Shown piece after piece: positions 50,685-60,600 of a stretch of DNA of 64,000 nt (positions within the stretch are counted from its first letter, which is position 1; every line of letters starts with the position of its first letter). The stretch comes from Phycisphaerae bacterium. Its GTDB lineage: Bacteria; Planctomycetota; Phycisphaerae; Phycisphaerales; UBA1924. Below the pieces are notes generated by a model. That model saw only the letters and a list, made by a program, of their open reading frames with translations, ran no database searches and was not told the DNA's origin. Location of the stretch: assembly GCA_030432255.1 (NCBI GenBank), contig JAUIHS010000025.1, positions 1 to 64,000 of the forward strand. The letters are read 5' to 3'. The translations under genes were made by a program, and so were the position numbers.

Positions 50685-52289
50685 ATGGCCTCGATGCTCA
50701 CCAAGTCAGCGCTGGACCTGACGCGTGACGGCGTTCTTCGAAATCTTCCGACCTCACGGCTTGTCGAGAGGGCCCTCGAAAGAGGCGAGGGTGTCCTGGG
50801 CAACAACGGCACGCTGATCGTCAAGACTGGCGATCGCACTGGCCGGAGTCCCAAGGACAAGTACCTTGAAGACACCCCGGACATCCACGACAACATCTGG
50901 TGGGGCAAGGTGAACCAGCCCATCTCCAGTGAGGGCTTCGATGTCCTCGAGGAGATCGCGCTCCAGTACATGGCATCCCTCGAGACCGTCTACGCCTTCG
51001 ACGGCTACGTCGGTGCCGATCCCAAGTACCGCCTCCGTTCGCGCACCTTCACCGAACTCGCCTGGCACTCTCTCTTCGTCAAGACTCTCTTCATCGAACC
51101 GGAGACATCTGAGCTCGATGGATTTGCTCCCGACTGGACCATCATCAACTGTGGTTGCCGCAAGCTCACCGAAGAGGAAGCCGGCCGAGCCGGCGTCGCC
51201 CCCACGGGTATCTGCGTCGCGCAGTCGCTCACACGCAAGGTCGTTCTCATCTTCGGAACTGAGTACGCGGGTGAGATGAAGAAGTCGCTCTTCTTTGCAA
51301 TGAACTATGACATGCCCGATGTCTCCGTCTTTCCGATGCACTGTTCCAGCAATGTCGGTGTTGACGATGCGAACAATGTCGCTCTGTTCTTCGGACTCTC
51401 GGGAACGGGCAAAACCACCCTTTCCGCCGACCCGGATCGCGCGCTCATCGGTGACGATGAACATGGCTGGTCAGCCGATGGCATCTTCAACTTCGAAGGC
51501 GGCTGCTATGCCAAGTGCATTCGGTTGAGCGAGGAGGGTGAGCCGCAGATCTGGAACGCGATCCGCTTCGGTTCCGTGCTGGAGAACGTTGTCTTCGATG
51601 AGGCCAGCCGCGAAGTTGACTACGACGACGGCTCCATCACCGAGAACACCCGCGTGACCTACCCGGTCGAGTTCATTCCCCACGCCGTGCACCCGTCGGT
51701 GGGAACGCATCCGAAGAACGTCATCTTCCTGACCGCGGATGCCTTTGGTGTCCTGCCTCCGGTGGCGCGCCTGAGTGATGAGCAGGCGATGTACTACTTC
51801 ATCAACGGGTACACATCGAAACTCGCCGGGACCGAGGAGGGCGTGACTGAGCCGCAGCCCAACTTCAGCCCCTGCTTCGGCGGTCCCTTCCTGCCGCGCG
51901 AGCCGCGTGTGTATGCGCGGATGCTCGCCGAACGGATCCGGAAGCATGATGCGCATGTCTGGTTGCTCAACACCGGCTGGTCGGGCGGCGCCTACGGCAC
52001 CGGCAGTCGGTTCAGCCTGAAGTGGACGCGCGCGATGGTGACGGCGATCCTCGATGGCTCTCTCGCGGACGTTGAGTTTGAGACGGATCCTGTCTTCGGC
52101 CTCAGCATCCCGACCTCCATTCCGAACTCCGATGTCCCGGCGGACGTCCTCCAGCCCCGGAAGGCATGGAAGGACCAGAATGCCTATGACGTGAAGGCCC
52201 GCGACCTCGCATCACGTTTCCGCAAGAACGACAAGGGCTTCGAAATGGCCGATGAGGTTCGCGCCGCCGGACCCAAAGTGACCGACTGA
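50685..52289 (+). CDS. pckA: Phosphoenolpyruvate carboxykinase (ATP)
   Basis: A 534-residue ATP-type PEPCK that converts oxaloacetate and ATP to phosphoenolpyruvate, CO2 and ADP, the first committed step of gluconeogenesis. Visible motifs are RTGRSPKDKY near residue 52, MHCSSNVG near 218, the kinase-1a ATP loop FFGLSGTGKTTLSADP near 239, the metal-binding DDEHGWS near 260, FEGGCYAK near 275 and NTRVTYP near 320. The length is typical. The ATG at 50685 has GAGGAG nine bases upstream; the frame extends further upstream only as gene-8 overlap. A terminator follows. Confidence 0.96.
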   Translation: MASMLTKSALDLTRDGVLRNLPTSRLVERALERGEGVLGNNGTLIVKTGDRTGRSPKDKYLEDTPDIHDNIWWGKVNQPISSEGFDVLEEIALQYMASLETVYAFDGYVGADPKYRLRSRTFTELAWHSLFVKTLFIEPETSELDGFAPDWTIINCGCRKLTEEEAGRAGVAPTGICVAQSLTRKVVLIFGTEYAGEMKKSLFFAMNYDMPDVSVFPMHCSSNVGVDDANNVALFFGLSGTGKTTLSADPDRALIGDDEHGWSADGIFNFEGGCYAKCIRLSEEGEPQIWNAIRFGSVLENVVFDEASREVDYDDGSITENTRVTYPVEFIPHAVHPSVGTHPKNVIFLTADAFGVLPPVARLSDEQAMYYFINGYTSKLAGTEEGVTEPQPNFSPCFGGPFLPREPRVYARMLAERIRKHDAHVWLLNTGWSGGAYGTGSRFSLKWTRAMVTAILDGSLADVEFETDPVFGLSIPTSIPNSDVPADVLQPRKAWKDQNAYDVKARDLASRFRKNDKGFEMADEVRAAGPKVTD

Positions 52290-52320
52290 GCCGGACCCGA
52301 TCCGACCCGAAAAACAACAA

Positions 52321-52358
52321 CGCCGATGCCCGCCAATGGCATCGGCGTCGTTCGTTTT
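52321..52358 (+). terminator. Intrinsic terminator of pckA, probably bidirectional
   Basis: A ten-pair stem (CGCCGATGCC and GGCATCGGCG) with a seven-base loop is followed by TCGTTCGTTTTT. On the other side an A-rich stretch (GAAAAACAACAA) gives a U-tract in the minus direction, so it may also end the tRNA-Glu transcript. Confidence 0.88.
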
Positions 52359-52387
52359 TCGCCCCGGGCAAGGCCCGGAGGCAGCAA

Positions 52388-52462
52388 TGACCCCACGGGG
52401 ATTCGAACCCCGGTTTCCAGGATGAAAACCTGGCGTCCTGGACCTGACTAGACGATGGGGCC
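52388..52462 (-). tRNA. tRNA-Glu (anticodon TTC)
   Basis: A 75-base cloverleaf on the minus strand: acceptor GGCCCCA pairs with TGGGGTC (one G:U), an anticodon stem CCAGG/CCTGG encloses the loop TTTTCAT (anticodon TTC), and the T-arm CGGGG-TTCGAAT-CCCCG is perfect. The discriminator is A and CCA is not encoded. It points toward the pckA terminator and has a good promoter 39 bases upstream. Confidence 0.93.
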
Positions 52463-52500
52463 GTCTGCAGGGGCTCGCCTGGGTCGGACGAGCGGGCGAT

Positions 52501-52528
52501 ATTGTACCCATGCCGCCGCGTATCTCAA
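52501..52528 (-). promoter_or_regulatory. Promoter of tRNA-Glu
   Basis: On the minus strand TTGAGA (52528-52523) and TACAAT (52506-52501) are separated by 16 bases, and the -10 lies 38 bases before the tRNA 5' end. Both boxes are close to the sigma-70 consensus. Confidence 0.6.
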
Positions 52529-52694
52529 GCCGGGAAAGCCGGGGCCCGGATCTCCCCCCTCCCTCGGCCGGATCCGCCGACCGAACGTCCCGGAATCCGG
52601 GGGCCGACACCCCTTTCACCACGCCTGACCACAATCGAGGCATGCTTTCCGCGATTTCGGTGACCCGATCGCGGGAGTGGCCGATGTACACCTC

Positions 52695-53105
52695 ATGTCT
52701 GAACAGGCGGAGCACCTCCAGTCACTGACCACGCCCTTCGTGCGATCCCTCGCAGCCCTGGGGTTCGTCATCATCTTTTTCGTCGCCGCCACGCTCATCA
52801 GGCCCGGCGACAGTGGTGCCACTCCTGGCGCCGCTCCCGAGATGCCGGATCCGCACGGATCGGCCGCCCCCGCTCCCGAGGAGACCTATCCGCTCCTCGG
52901 CAGCCTCCTCGGGCCCGACTACACCACCCACATTCACAGCACTCCGGACGGTCCGCGATATACCGTCTTTGATGCCGGCGGTGAACGACTGGCGCATCTC
53001 ATGACCGCCGATGAGATCTACCAGGCCATTCCGGGCTACAACATCCCCGACCTGAAGGCCGCCGTCGGAGAGGTCGACGTCCTCGACGTCCACCCCGAAT
53101 TCTGA
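52695..53105 (+). CDS. Small membrane-anchored hypothetical protein
   Basis: A 136-residue protein with one N-terminal membrane segment (SLAALGFVIIFFVAATLI, residues ~19-36), a Pro/Ala-rich linker and a small periplasmic-type domain (YTTHIHSTPDGPRYTVFDAGG, then DEIYQAIPGYNIPDL). No family recognised. The start MSEQAEHL at 52695 is chosen; GTG at 52677 would add six residues. It lies between tRNA-Glu and the BatA-like operon on the operon strand, 90 bases before it. The ordered C-terminus suggests a real gene. Confidence 0.7.
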   Translation: MSEQAEHLQSLTTPFVRSLAALGFVIIFFVAATLIRPGDSGATPGAAPEMPDPHGSAAPAPEETYPLLGSLLGPDYTTHIHSTPDGPRYTVFDAGGERLAHLMTADEIYQAIPGYNIPDLKAAVGEVDVLDVHPEF

Positions 53106-53195
53106 CCTGGTCACGCCTCAGCAACGGCCCCAAATCAACGCCCAATCCGTCACGACGCCCACAACCGAGGGCCGTTCGTCGGGTACAACACTCCA

Positions 53196-55328
53196 GTGAC
53201 GTCCCTCGCCGTCATCGCTGGCGTCTCAGTGGGGTGGATCCTCGCGGGTACCGCAGCCGCGGCCCTTCCTGTCATTGCGCACCTGCTTGCGCGACGGGGC
53301 GGTCGAGCCGTTCTCTTCCCTGCCGTGTGGTTCGTCATGCAGGCCGCCGCCGAGTACGCTCGGCGTCGACGCCTCCGGGACCGCCTCCTCCTCGCACTCC
53401 GACTTCTCGCCATCCTCCTTCTTGCGGTCGCCTTCGATCGACCGACCTGGTCGGCGCGACCCGTGCCCCCGGATGAGAAGGACGGTCGTGATGTTGTCAT
53501 CATCCTCGACGCTTCCGCCTCGATGTCGCGGACGCATCTCGGGCGGTCGATCTGGGAGACGGCCTGCGGCGAAGCCCGCCAGATCATCAGCGAACTTGAT
53601 CCCTCGCGTGACCGGGCCGGGGTGGTTTTTGCAACCACCACCTCACGCACGGCGCTCCCTCGCCTGACCGGGAACTTCGACGCGCTCACCCGCGCCGTTG
53701 ATGATGCCGAAGTGACGCTGGAGCATGCCGACCTGAGCGCGGCCATCGCGTTGGCCGCTTCCACCCCCGGGGACGATTCCATTGAGAGCGCGGAGCGCGC
53801 CCGCCGCATTGTGCTTGTCTCCGACCGCAGTCGAGGGCAGTGGCACGATGTCGCACCTCCCTCCGGAGTCGACGTCACCCTGCGCCTCATCGGCCCGGAG
53901 CGCACGACGCCGAATCTCGCGATCGTCGACGCGACCGTCAGTCCATCCCGTCCTGTCGTCGGCCAGGCCGCCATCTTCAGCGCGCGCATCGTCAACTATG
54001 GCGAGGCCCCACGCTCTCCGACGATTACATGCGCAGTCGAGGGTCGAGCCGATCAGCAGCGCACGGCCAGCATCAGCGCAGATGGTGCGACGACCGTTTC
54101 GTTTCCCGTGACCTTCAGCCAGCCCGGCCAGTACGCCGCGACGCTTTCGCTGGTCGATGAGCGCACGACGTACGATGACGTTGCCGCGGTCGTGGCCGAT
54201 GCGCGATCATCGCGCCGCATTGCGATCATCACGGATGCACAGTCCGGAGACCCCGAGAGCGGCTTGTACTACCTGCTCACGGCACTGGATCCCGGCGAGC
54301 GAGCCACATGGTCCCCGACGCTGTTGCCGCCGCGGGATCTCTCGACCGAACTCCTTGCCACCTTCGACGCCGCGGTGATCATCAATGCGGGCATGCTCGA
54401 TGCGCCGTCGCTTGATGCACTGCACGGGGCGATCGCGGTCGGGCTTGGCGTTCTCTGGATCATCGACTCCAACCCGGCGCACGTCGCGATGGGCACCTTC
54501 GAAGCGATCGACCCTCGATCGATTGCCCTTCCAGTCGTTCTCGGAGACGCGGGATTTCAGCGGCTCACGTCCCGCGATGCTGCTCGCCTGAGTCGAGGCA
54601 GTTTTGATGCGCCGGCGCTCCGGCTGCTTGAAGGTGGAGCGGGGGAGTCGGTGCTTGAGACCGCCGCGCTCAGGGTGTCTCCCGCAAGTGTTTCGGACAC
54701 CGGCTTCGAACTGATCGGCTTTGATTCCGGCGGTCCATTCCTTGCGTGGTCGCGATTCGGCGACGGACGCATTGCCACGATGCACGCCGACGTCGCGCCC
54801 GCATCCTGCTCGCTGGTCAAGTCGCCGCTCTTCCCTGTGCTCCTCCACGAGATCGCAGCGTTCGTTGCTCCTGGCGAGCATCATCGCACCAGCAGTCTGG
54901 TCGGTGAGCCCATCCTCGTTCGTTCCCGCGAAGGCATCACGCTCCAGCCGCCCGTGACTGATGGCGAAACTCGACAGGTCGCTGTTCTGCCGGGTATTGC
55001 CGGAGCGCCGCCCCGCATTCAGGACGAACCAGCGAAGGCGCCGGGAATCCTTCGCTATTTTGACGCCGATGGACAACCTGTCGCCGTCGCCGCCGCAAAC
55101 ATCGATGAACGCGAGACCGACACCCGCGTGCTTTCCGCCGACGAGATCGCGGCTCGCTTCCAGTCACCGTCGTTGGCCGGGGCGGGTGACGCCGCCGCGA
55201 GCGTACTCGGTACGCGCCCGATCGAGTTGTGGCCCTGGCTGATCGTCGGCGTACTTGGTCTTCTTCTGATTGAGTCACTCGTTGCGAACCGGAGGCGTAT
55301 CTCCTCCGAATCGGAAGACGACGCATGA
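53196..55328 (+). CDS. BatA-domain/von Willebrand factor A membrane protein
   Basis: A 710-residue protein. Residues 1-75 match the BatA (aerotolerance) N-terminal domain: two membrane segments around LPVIAHLLARRGGRAVLFPAV and LRLLAILLLAVAFDRPTW. A vWA domain follows from about residue 98, with the MIDAS motif DASAS inside VVIILDASASMSRTHLG. A long beta-rich periplasmic region comes next, with a final membrane helix (LWPWLIVGVLGLLLIESLV). Such proteins sit in MoxR-linked operons thought to help assemble or protect envelope complexes. It starts with GTG and is coupled to the next gene by ATGA. No MoxR ATPase or DUF58 gene precedes it. Confidence 0.85.
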   Translation: MTSLAVIAGVSVGWILAGTAAAALPVIAHLLARRGGRAVLFPAVWFVMQAAAEYARRRRLRDRLLLALRLLAILLLAVAFDRPTWSARPVPPDEKDGRDVVIILDASASMSRTHLGRSIWETACGEARQIISELDPSRDRAGVVFATTTSRTALPRLTGNFDALTRAVDDAEVTLEHADLSAAIALAASTPGDDSIESAERARRIVLVSDRSRGQWHDVAPPSGVDVTLRLIGPERTTPNLAIVDATVSPSRPVVGQAAIFSARIVNYGEAPRSPTITCAVEGRADQQRTASISADGATTVSFPVTFSQPGQYAATLSLVDERTTYDDVAAVVADARSSRRIAIITDAQSGDPESGLYYLLTALDPGERATWSPTLLPPRDLSTELLATFDAAVIINAGMLDAPSLDALHGAIAVGLGVLWIIDSNPAHVAMGTFEAIDPRSIALPVVLGDAGFQRLTSRDAARLSRGSFDAPALRLLEGGAGESVLETAALRVSPASVSDTGFELIGFDSGGPFLAWSRFGDGRIATMHADVAPASCSLVKSPLFPVLLHEIAAFVAPGEHHRTSSLVGEPILVRSREGITLQPPVTDGETRQVAVLPGIAGAPPRIQDEPAKAPGILRYFDADGQPVAVAAANIDERETDTRVLSADEIAARFQSPSLAGAGDAAASVLGTRPIELWPWLIVGVLGLLLIESLVANRRRISSESEDDA

Positions 55329-57646
55329 TCGCGACCGCCGCACCGGGACTGACGTTTCTGCCTTCACTGGGCATCGGGCTCATCCTGCTCGCCACCGCCG
55401 GTGCGCTTGTGGCGTCGGTACTCTTCCTGCCGCGGATGAGGCGGGTCGTCGGTCCCACCACGCTCCGCATCACCGGAGTGGTCGCACTGGGCCTCATCCT
55501 CTTCAACCCGGCGCGATTCATCCCGGATGCCGCGGTTGAGTCCCGGCCGGGACTCGCTCTCCTGGTCGACCGCTCCCTGTCCATGGACCTCACGGACGAG
55601 GAGCATCGTGGGGAGTCCTGTTCGCGCTATGATGCTCTGCGCATTGGCTGGCTCGGCGGACATCACCTCGATCTTTACGAAGAGCGTTCCGATCTGCGCC
55701 TGCTGACCTTCGCGGAACGCATCGAGGCAGCCACGCCCGAGCGCCTCGCCGCGATGACCCCTGACGGCCAAGCCACCCGACTCGTCAGCGCCCTCGATGC
55801 GCTGCTCAGCGCGGCGGCCGCCAACGACGAGGCACGAACGCTGTCGGACGTACTTGTGCTCAGTGATGGCATTGACACAGACGACGCACGCCTCGCCGAT
55901 CTCGCCGCGCGAGCGACCACTGCCGGAGTGCGCGTGCACACGGTCGCGGCTGGATCAGAGACTCAGGCGGCTGACGTCATCCTCACGGCGTCGCCCGAGT
56001 CGCCCTTTGTCTACGACGGGCAGGACACAACGCTGCATATCCGGTTGCGGCAGACCGGGCTGGCGCACCAGCCTGTGCGTGTGTCAGTTCGTGAAGGTGG
56101 GACAGATGGCCCCCTCATTCACCAGGACGTCGTGCTGCTCGATCCCGACAAGCCCGTGACGCAGCGCAGCATCACCCTCTCGCCCACCATCGATGAGACT
56201 GATGGCGCCGTCGGTGTTGCCTCGTATCACGTATCGGCTGAACCCGTGGCCGGTGAAGCGGATCACTCCAACAACGAACGTTTCGTGTTCCTTCAGGTCG
56301 CATCCGAGCGCATCCGGGTTGCCATCTTTGAGGCCGAGCCGTACTGGGACACCAAGTTCTTCGCCCGCGCGATGCGTGAAGATCCACAGGTTGAACTGAC
56401 GACGATCTACGGACTCGGCCGCGAACGGATCGGGCGCGAACTCCGTGCCCGCATGCAGGTCACACGTTATGTGCCCGATGCCACCTCTGCTCGCGAGGAG
56501 AAGGACCTCGAAGCGCCCCTTGATGAAGAGTCCCTGTATGAATTCGATGTGATCGTGCTCGGTCGCGGCATCGAGACCTTCTTCCCCGGCGAAGAGGCCG
56601 ATCGACTGGTGCGGTTCGTCACGGAGAGAGGCGGAAGTCTCCTCTTCCTCCGCGGTCCGGCAGTGAGTCCGGACGCGCGCGACCCAGGTCCGCTCGAAAC
56701 TGCACGTCGCCTCGATACCATCTCGCCCGTCACATGGGGCGAGCAGACGCTCAGGGGGTCGAAGCTGTATCGAACCGATGCCGGCCGGCGCGAGCCGTCA
56801 CTCAACTTCGATCGCATTCGTGCATCGGACAGTGTTCTCCAGGAACTCCCGGACATGATCACGGCGACCCAGGTCGAGCAGGAGAAGTCGCTGTCCGTCG
56901 TCTGGCTCCGACAGTCCGGCGAGGGTGCGGATCAGGATTCGGCGGCACTGACGCACATGAGCGTCGGGCGCGGTCGCACGCTTGCCGTGCTCTCGGACGG
57001 CATGTGGCAGTGGGCGTTCCTTCCCCCGTCCCGGTCTGAGTATGCCAGCGTCTACGCGATGTTCTGGTCGCGCGCCGTGCGCTGGCTGGCGCTCGGCGGC
57101 GACTTCCTTCCCGGGCAGTCCGTTTCCCTCAACGTCGATCGCGTGACCGTGTCTCCGGGTGACAACGTGACCGTCTCCGTCCGCACCCGGTTCATTGATC
57201 ACAGCGACTTTGATCCAACACTCCGCATCATCGCACCGGATGGGAAGGAGAGCGTCGTTGCGCTCAGCCAGACGACTGAGGCGTCTGCCCAGTTCACCGG
57301 AATGATCACGCCGGAGCAGGAGGGCGTGTACGACGTCGTCCTCGATACACCCGGTATCGCACCGGAGCAGATGACGACGCGATTCGCCGTATACGACACC
57401 CGCGTCGAACTGCTCGATACCGTGAGTCGACCCCAGGAACTGAGGCGACTTGCGGAAGAGACCGGCGGTGCCTTCTATCCTGTAGATGGTGTCCAGCAGT
57501 TCGTTGATCACCTCCAGGCGGAAATCGATGCGCGTCGTGCCCGTGGCCACATGGAGCCCGCCTGGGATCGCTTCTGGGTTTTTGCCCTCGTTGCGGGACT
57601 GCTTGCCGCGGACTGGATGTGGCGCCGACGGATCGGACTGGCATGA
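55325..57646 (+). CDS. Large vWA-type membrane protein of the BatA operon
   Basis: A 773-residue protein with two N-terminal membrane segments (LGIGLILLATAGALVASVLFL; ITGVVALGLILFNPARF) and a vWA-like domain from about residue 75 with DRSLSMD (DxSxS MIDAS). A beta-sandwich region follows, then a glutamine-amidotransferase-like Rossmann region around 325-450 (VRVAIFEAEPYWDTKFFARAM, GGSLLFLRGP), and a final membrane helix (FWVFALVAGLLAADWMW). It is probably a periplasmic partner of the preceding protein. Both ends are coupled to neighbours by four-base overlaps. Confidence 0.82.
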   Translation: MIATAAPGLTFLPSLGIGLILLATAGALVASVLFLPRMRRVVGPTTLRITGVVALGLILFNPARFIPDAAVESRPGLALLVDRSLSMDLTDEEHRGESCSRYDALRIGWLGGHHLDLYEERSDLRLLTFAERIEAATPERLAAMTPDGQATRLVSALDALLSAAAANDEARTLSDVLVLSDGIDTDDARLADLAARATTAGVRVHTVAAGSETQAADVILTASPESPFVYDGQDTTLHIRLRQTGLAHQPVRVSVREGGTDGPLIHQDVVLLDPDKPVTQRSITLSPTIDETDGAVGVASYHVSAEPVAGEADHSNNERFVFLQVASERIRVAIFEAEPYWDTKFFARAMREDPQVELTTIYGLGRERIGRELRARMQVTRYVPDATSAREEKDLEAPLDEESLYEFDVIVLGRGIETFFPGEEADRLVRFVTERGGSLLFLRGPAVSPDARDPGPLETARRLDTISPVTWGEQTLRGSKLYRTDAGRREPSLNFDRIRASDSVLQELPDMITATQVEQEKSLSVVWLRQSGEGADQDSAALTHMSVGRGRTLAVLSDGMWQWAFLPPSRSEYASVYAMFWSRAVRWLALGGDFLPGQSVSLNVDRVTVSPGDNVTVSVRTRFIDHSDFDPTLRIIAPDGKESVVALSQTTEASAQFTGMITPEQEGVYDVVLDTPGIAPEQMTTRFAVYDTRVELLDTVSRPQELRRLAEETGGAFYPVDGVQQFVDHLQAEIDARRARGHMEPAWDRFWVFALVAGLLAADWMWRRRIGLA

Positions 57647-60600
57647 ATACGAACGAATCCTCCACCAGCACGAGTGAAGCCGAGACCCCTCGGGATCCGC
57701 ACAAGGGTGATGTCATCACCATCCGGTTGCGCCATCTCCAGTCGCTGCTGCAATGGACGCGTCGCGGCGAGCGTACCGGTGAAGCCATCTGGCCGACCCC
57801 GGTGATCCTGCTCATCATCCTGATCCTCGATGCATCGCTCGCCTTCCATCCGATCATCCGGGCCATCCTCGGTGGCATCATGCTGCTGCTTCTCCTGCGC
57901 ATCCTCGTCATCGCCGTCATTGGCGGCCGCCGGACGGGCGATGCCAATCACATGGCTCGTCTGCTGGAAGAACGCGCCGGACTTGAGACCAACCCCGTCA
58001 TCAACGCGTTGCAACTCCGTGGTGCGGCAGCTGCTGATGGCATCGAGGGTCACCTCGCCTCGCGTGCTGTTGACCTTGGCGTCGACGCGGTCAACGAGCA
58101 TCGCAACACGCGCGTCGTCGATACCCGGGGACTCAGGAAGAACTGGCTCCTCGTGCTGTGCGCTGCGGCCGCCATCGGGCTCACCATGCTGCTCGTGCCC
58201 CGGCTCATCACGATGGGCATGCCACGACTCGTACAGCCCTTCGCGGATCACCCGCCCTTCACGCTGACGGACTTTGACATTACCACGGAACCCGCGGAGG
58301 TCCTCGTCGGTGACGATGTGGTTGTCCGCGTCAGCCTCAGTGGTCCGCTCCCGCCGGCACTCGACATGCTGATCGTCGATGCATCCCGCAATGTCATTGA
58401 TCTCGCGCCCATGTCCCCCGTCGCGCCGGGTGGAGCCCACATCATGCCGGCATCCACAGCGCCGGTCGGTATCGATCAGTTCGAGATGCGACTCCGCGAT
58501 GTCCGCGAACCCGTGCGCTTCCATGTGCAGGGAGACACAGGGCGATCTCGTACGATCACAATCACGCCCGAGCCACGGCCGCGCCTGCGGGCAGCGACCA
58601 TCACGGTGCAGCCGCCGCCGTACGCCAACAAGCCGACGGTGACCTATCGCGTCCCCGTGCGCCCGGCGCTCATGGCGAGTACCGACCCCATCGAGGTCCG
58701 GCGCGGCTCCATTGCCACGATCCGGCTGGAGACGTCCATGCCCCTCGGTGAGATCGCCTGCGATCCGACGGACCTCGCCCGCAGCGCCGTCGTCGAGGGA
58801 CCGGTCGTGAGCGTCCCCATCCCACTCGATGGCATCGGCGCACAGTCCGTCGAAGTTCGTCCCAGTGGTGCCGGTGGACTTCCATCACATGATGCGCTGG
58901 CGGTCACCTTTGTAGTGCGGCCCGATGGCCCGCCCGGCATCGATATCATCGATCCGGCACAGCCCGGACAGGAATCCTTCGTCCTGATCGACAGGGATAT
59001 CCCGATCCACGCCGTCGCCGAGGACGACATCGGCCTCGCACGATTCATGATGACCTGGTCCGCAAGCCGCCGGGGTGAAACGATCGCGCCTCCGACGACC
59101 GTCTCGCTGCCCATCGATCCGACGAAGAACGTCACCGCGGCGAAGACCGTGCTGTCCACCCGGGGCCGCGACTTCGAGAACGGTGATGTCATCACGCTCA
59201 ACTTCCATGCCGCGGACGCCCGCATCGAGCGCTTCGGGGGCCCGCAGGAGGTCGATGCCGGCCCCGTCGAGATCACGATCCTCGACAAGGAATCGTTCAT
59301 GCGGCGCTTCCTCGATCAACTCACGATTGACTCGGTGGTTGCCCCGTACGAGCGCATCGTTGAGCAGACCGAGCAACTTGAAGAGACCGCGACGGATCTC
59401 GCGGAGCGGGCACGCAGGCTCAGCCGCGAGGTCGACCAGCTTGACGAAGACCAGCCCCTGCCCGAGCCCACCCGTCAGGCCGTGGAACAACTGGCCGATG
59501 ATATTGATGAGTTTGCTGAACAGCGCGATCGCCTGCGCGACGAAGTTGAACGCCAACTCAACACGCCACCCGCTGTCAGCCTCGACGAGGAGATGCGCGA
59601 GCCTTTGGAACAATTGCGCGAGCGGCTTGATGCACTCGAATCTCCCGATGCACCCGATGCACCCGATGCGCCCGGTAGCGAAGCGGATGCGCAGCCGAGT
59701 GAGCCGCAGCCGCGTGCCGCCGACGTCGGGCAGTGGCTCTCGGAGCGTGCTGAGGAACTCGAAAACGACCAGCAGCAGGCGTCCACGGGTGCCGATGAGG
59801 CAGCCCTCGACATCGAGCGCCCCGTACAGACGCTGCGACTGGCCGACCAATTGCAGCGCACGCTCGAGCGTGTCGACAAGGCGGCACAACAGCAGCGCAT
59901 CCTGGCCGACAGACTGACCAGCGCCGAAGATCTCGATCAGGAGTCGCTCGATGACTTCGCCAGCAAACAGGCGCAGATCCTGCTCGAAGTGGAGGAAGCG
60001 ACGACCCAACTGGCAACGCTCGGTGAACAGGCCCTGCACGCACTGCCCGAGGGCGATGATCCCGCGGCGATCGCTCGCGCCGTCAACGCCGAACGCGATG
60101 AAGTTCTCAGCGCCCTCAACGGCGCCCAGGAACTGACGAGTGCGGGCCCTGACGACCTCGTTGGTCGACAACTCCGACGCTCACTTGAACAGGCCGTCGA
60201 CGCCGCCATCACCAGCCTCTACTTTGCGACTGACCCTGTCATCGATGGACTCGAATCGGTGCCACCGGCTGTCGGCGACACCCGCGATCCCGGCGTCGCC
60301 GCCGCGGCACCGGACCTCAAGACGTCGACCGACAAGGCCCTCGAAGCACTCGATCGCATCGAGCGCATCCTTGAAGGCGCCGAGGAGGATGCACGCCCTG
60401 CCGACGGTCAGGTTCATGCGCCCGTGATTCACCGCAACCTCGCGATCATCCTTCTTGCCATGGCACAGGTCGATCCCTCCGATCCCGATGCCATTGAGCA
60501 ATGGGAGACGGAGATGGCCGACGCGTTGCGCGATGCACGCCTGCGCATCGATCGACTGCGCGCTTCACTCCGACAGGCCAGCGAACGATTCACTCCGCTC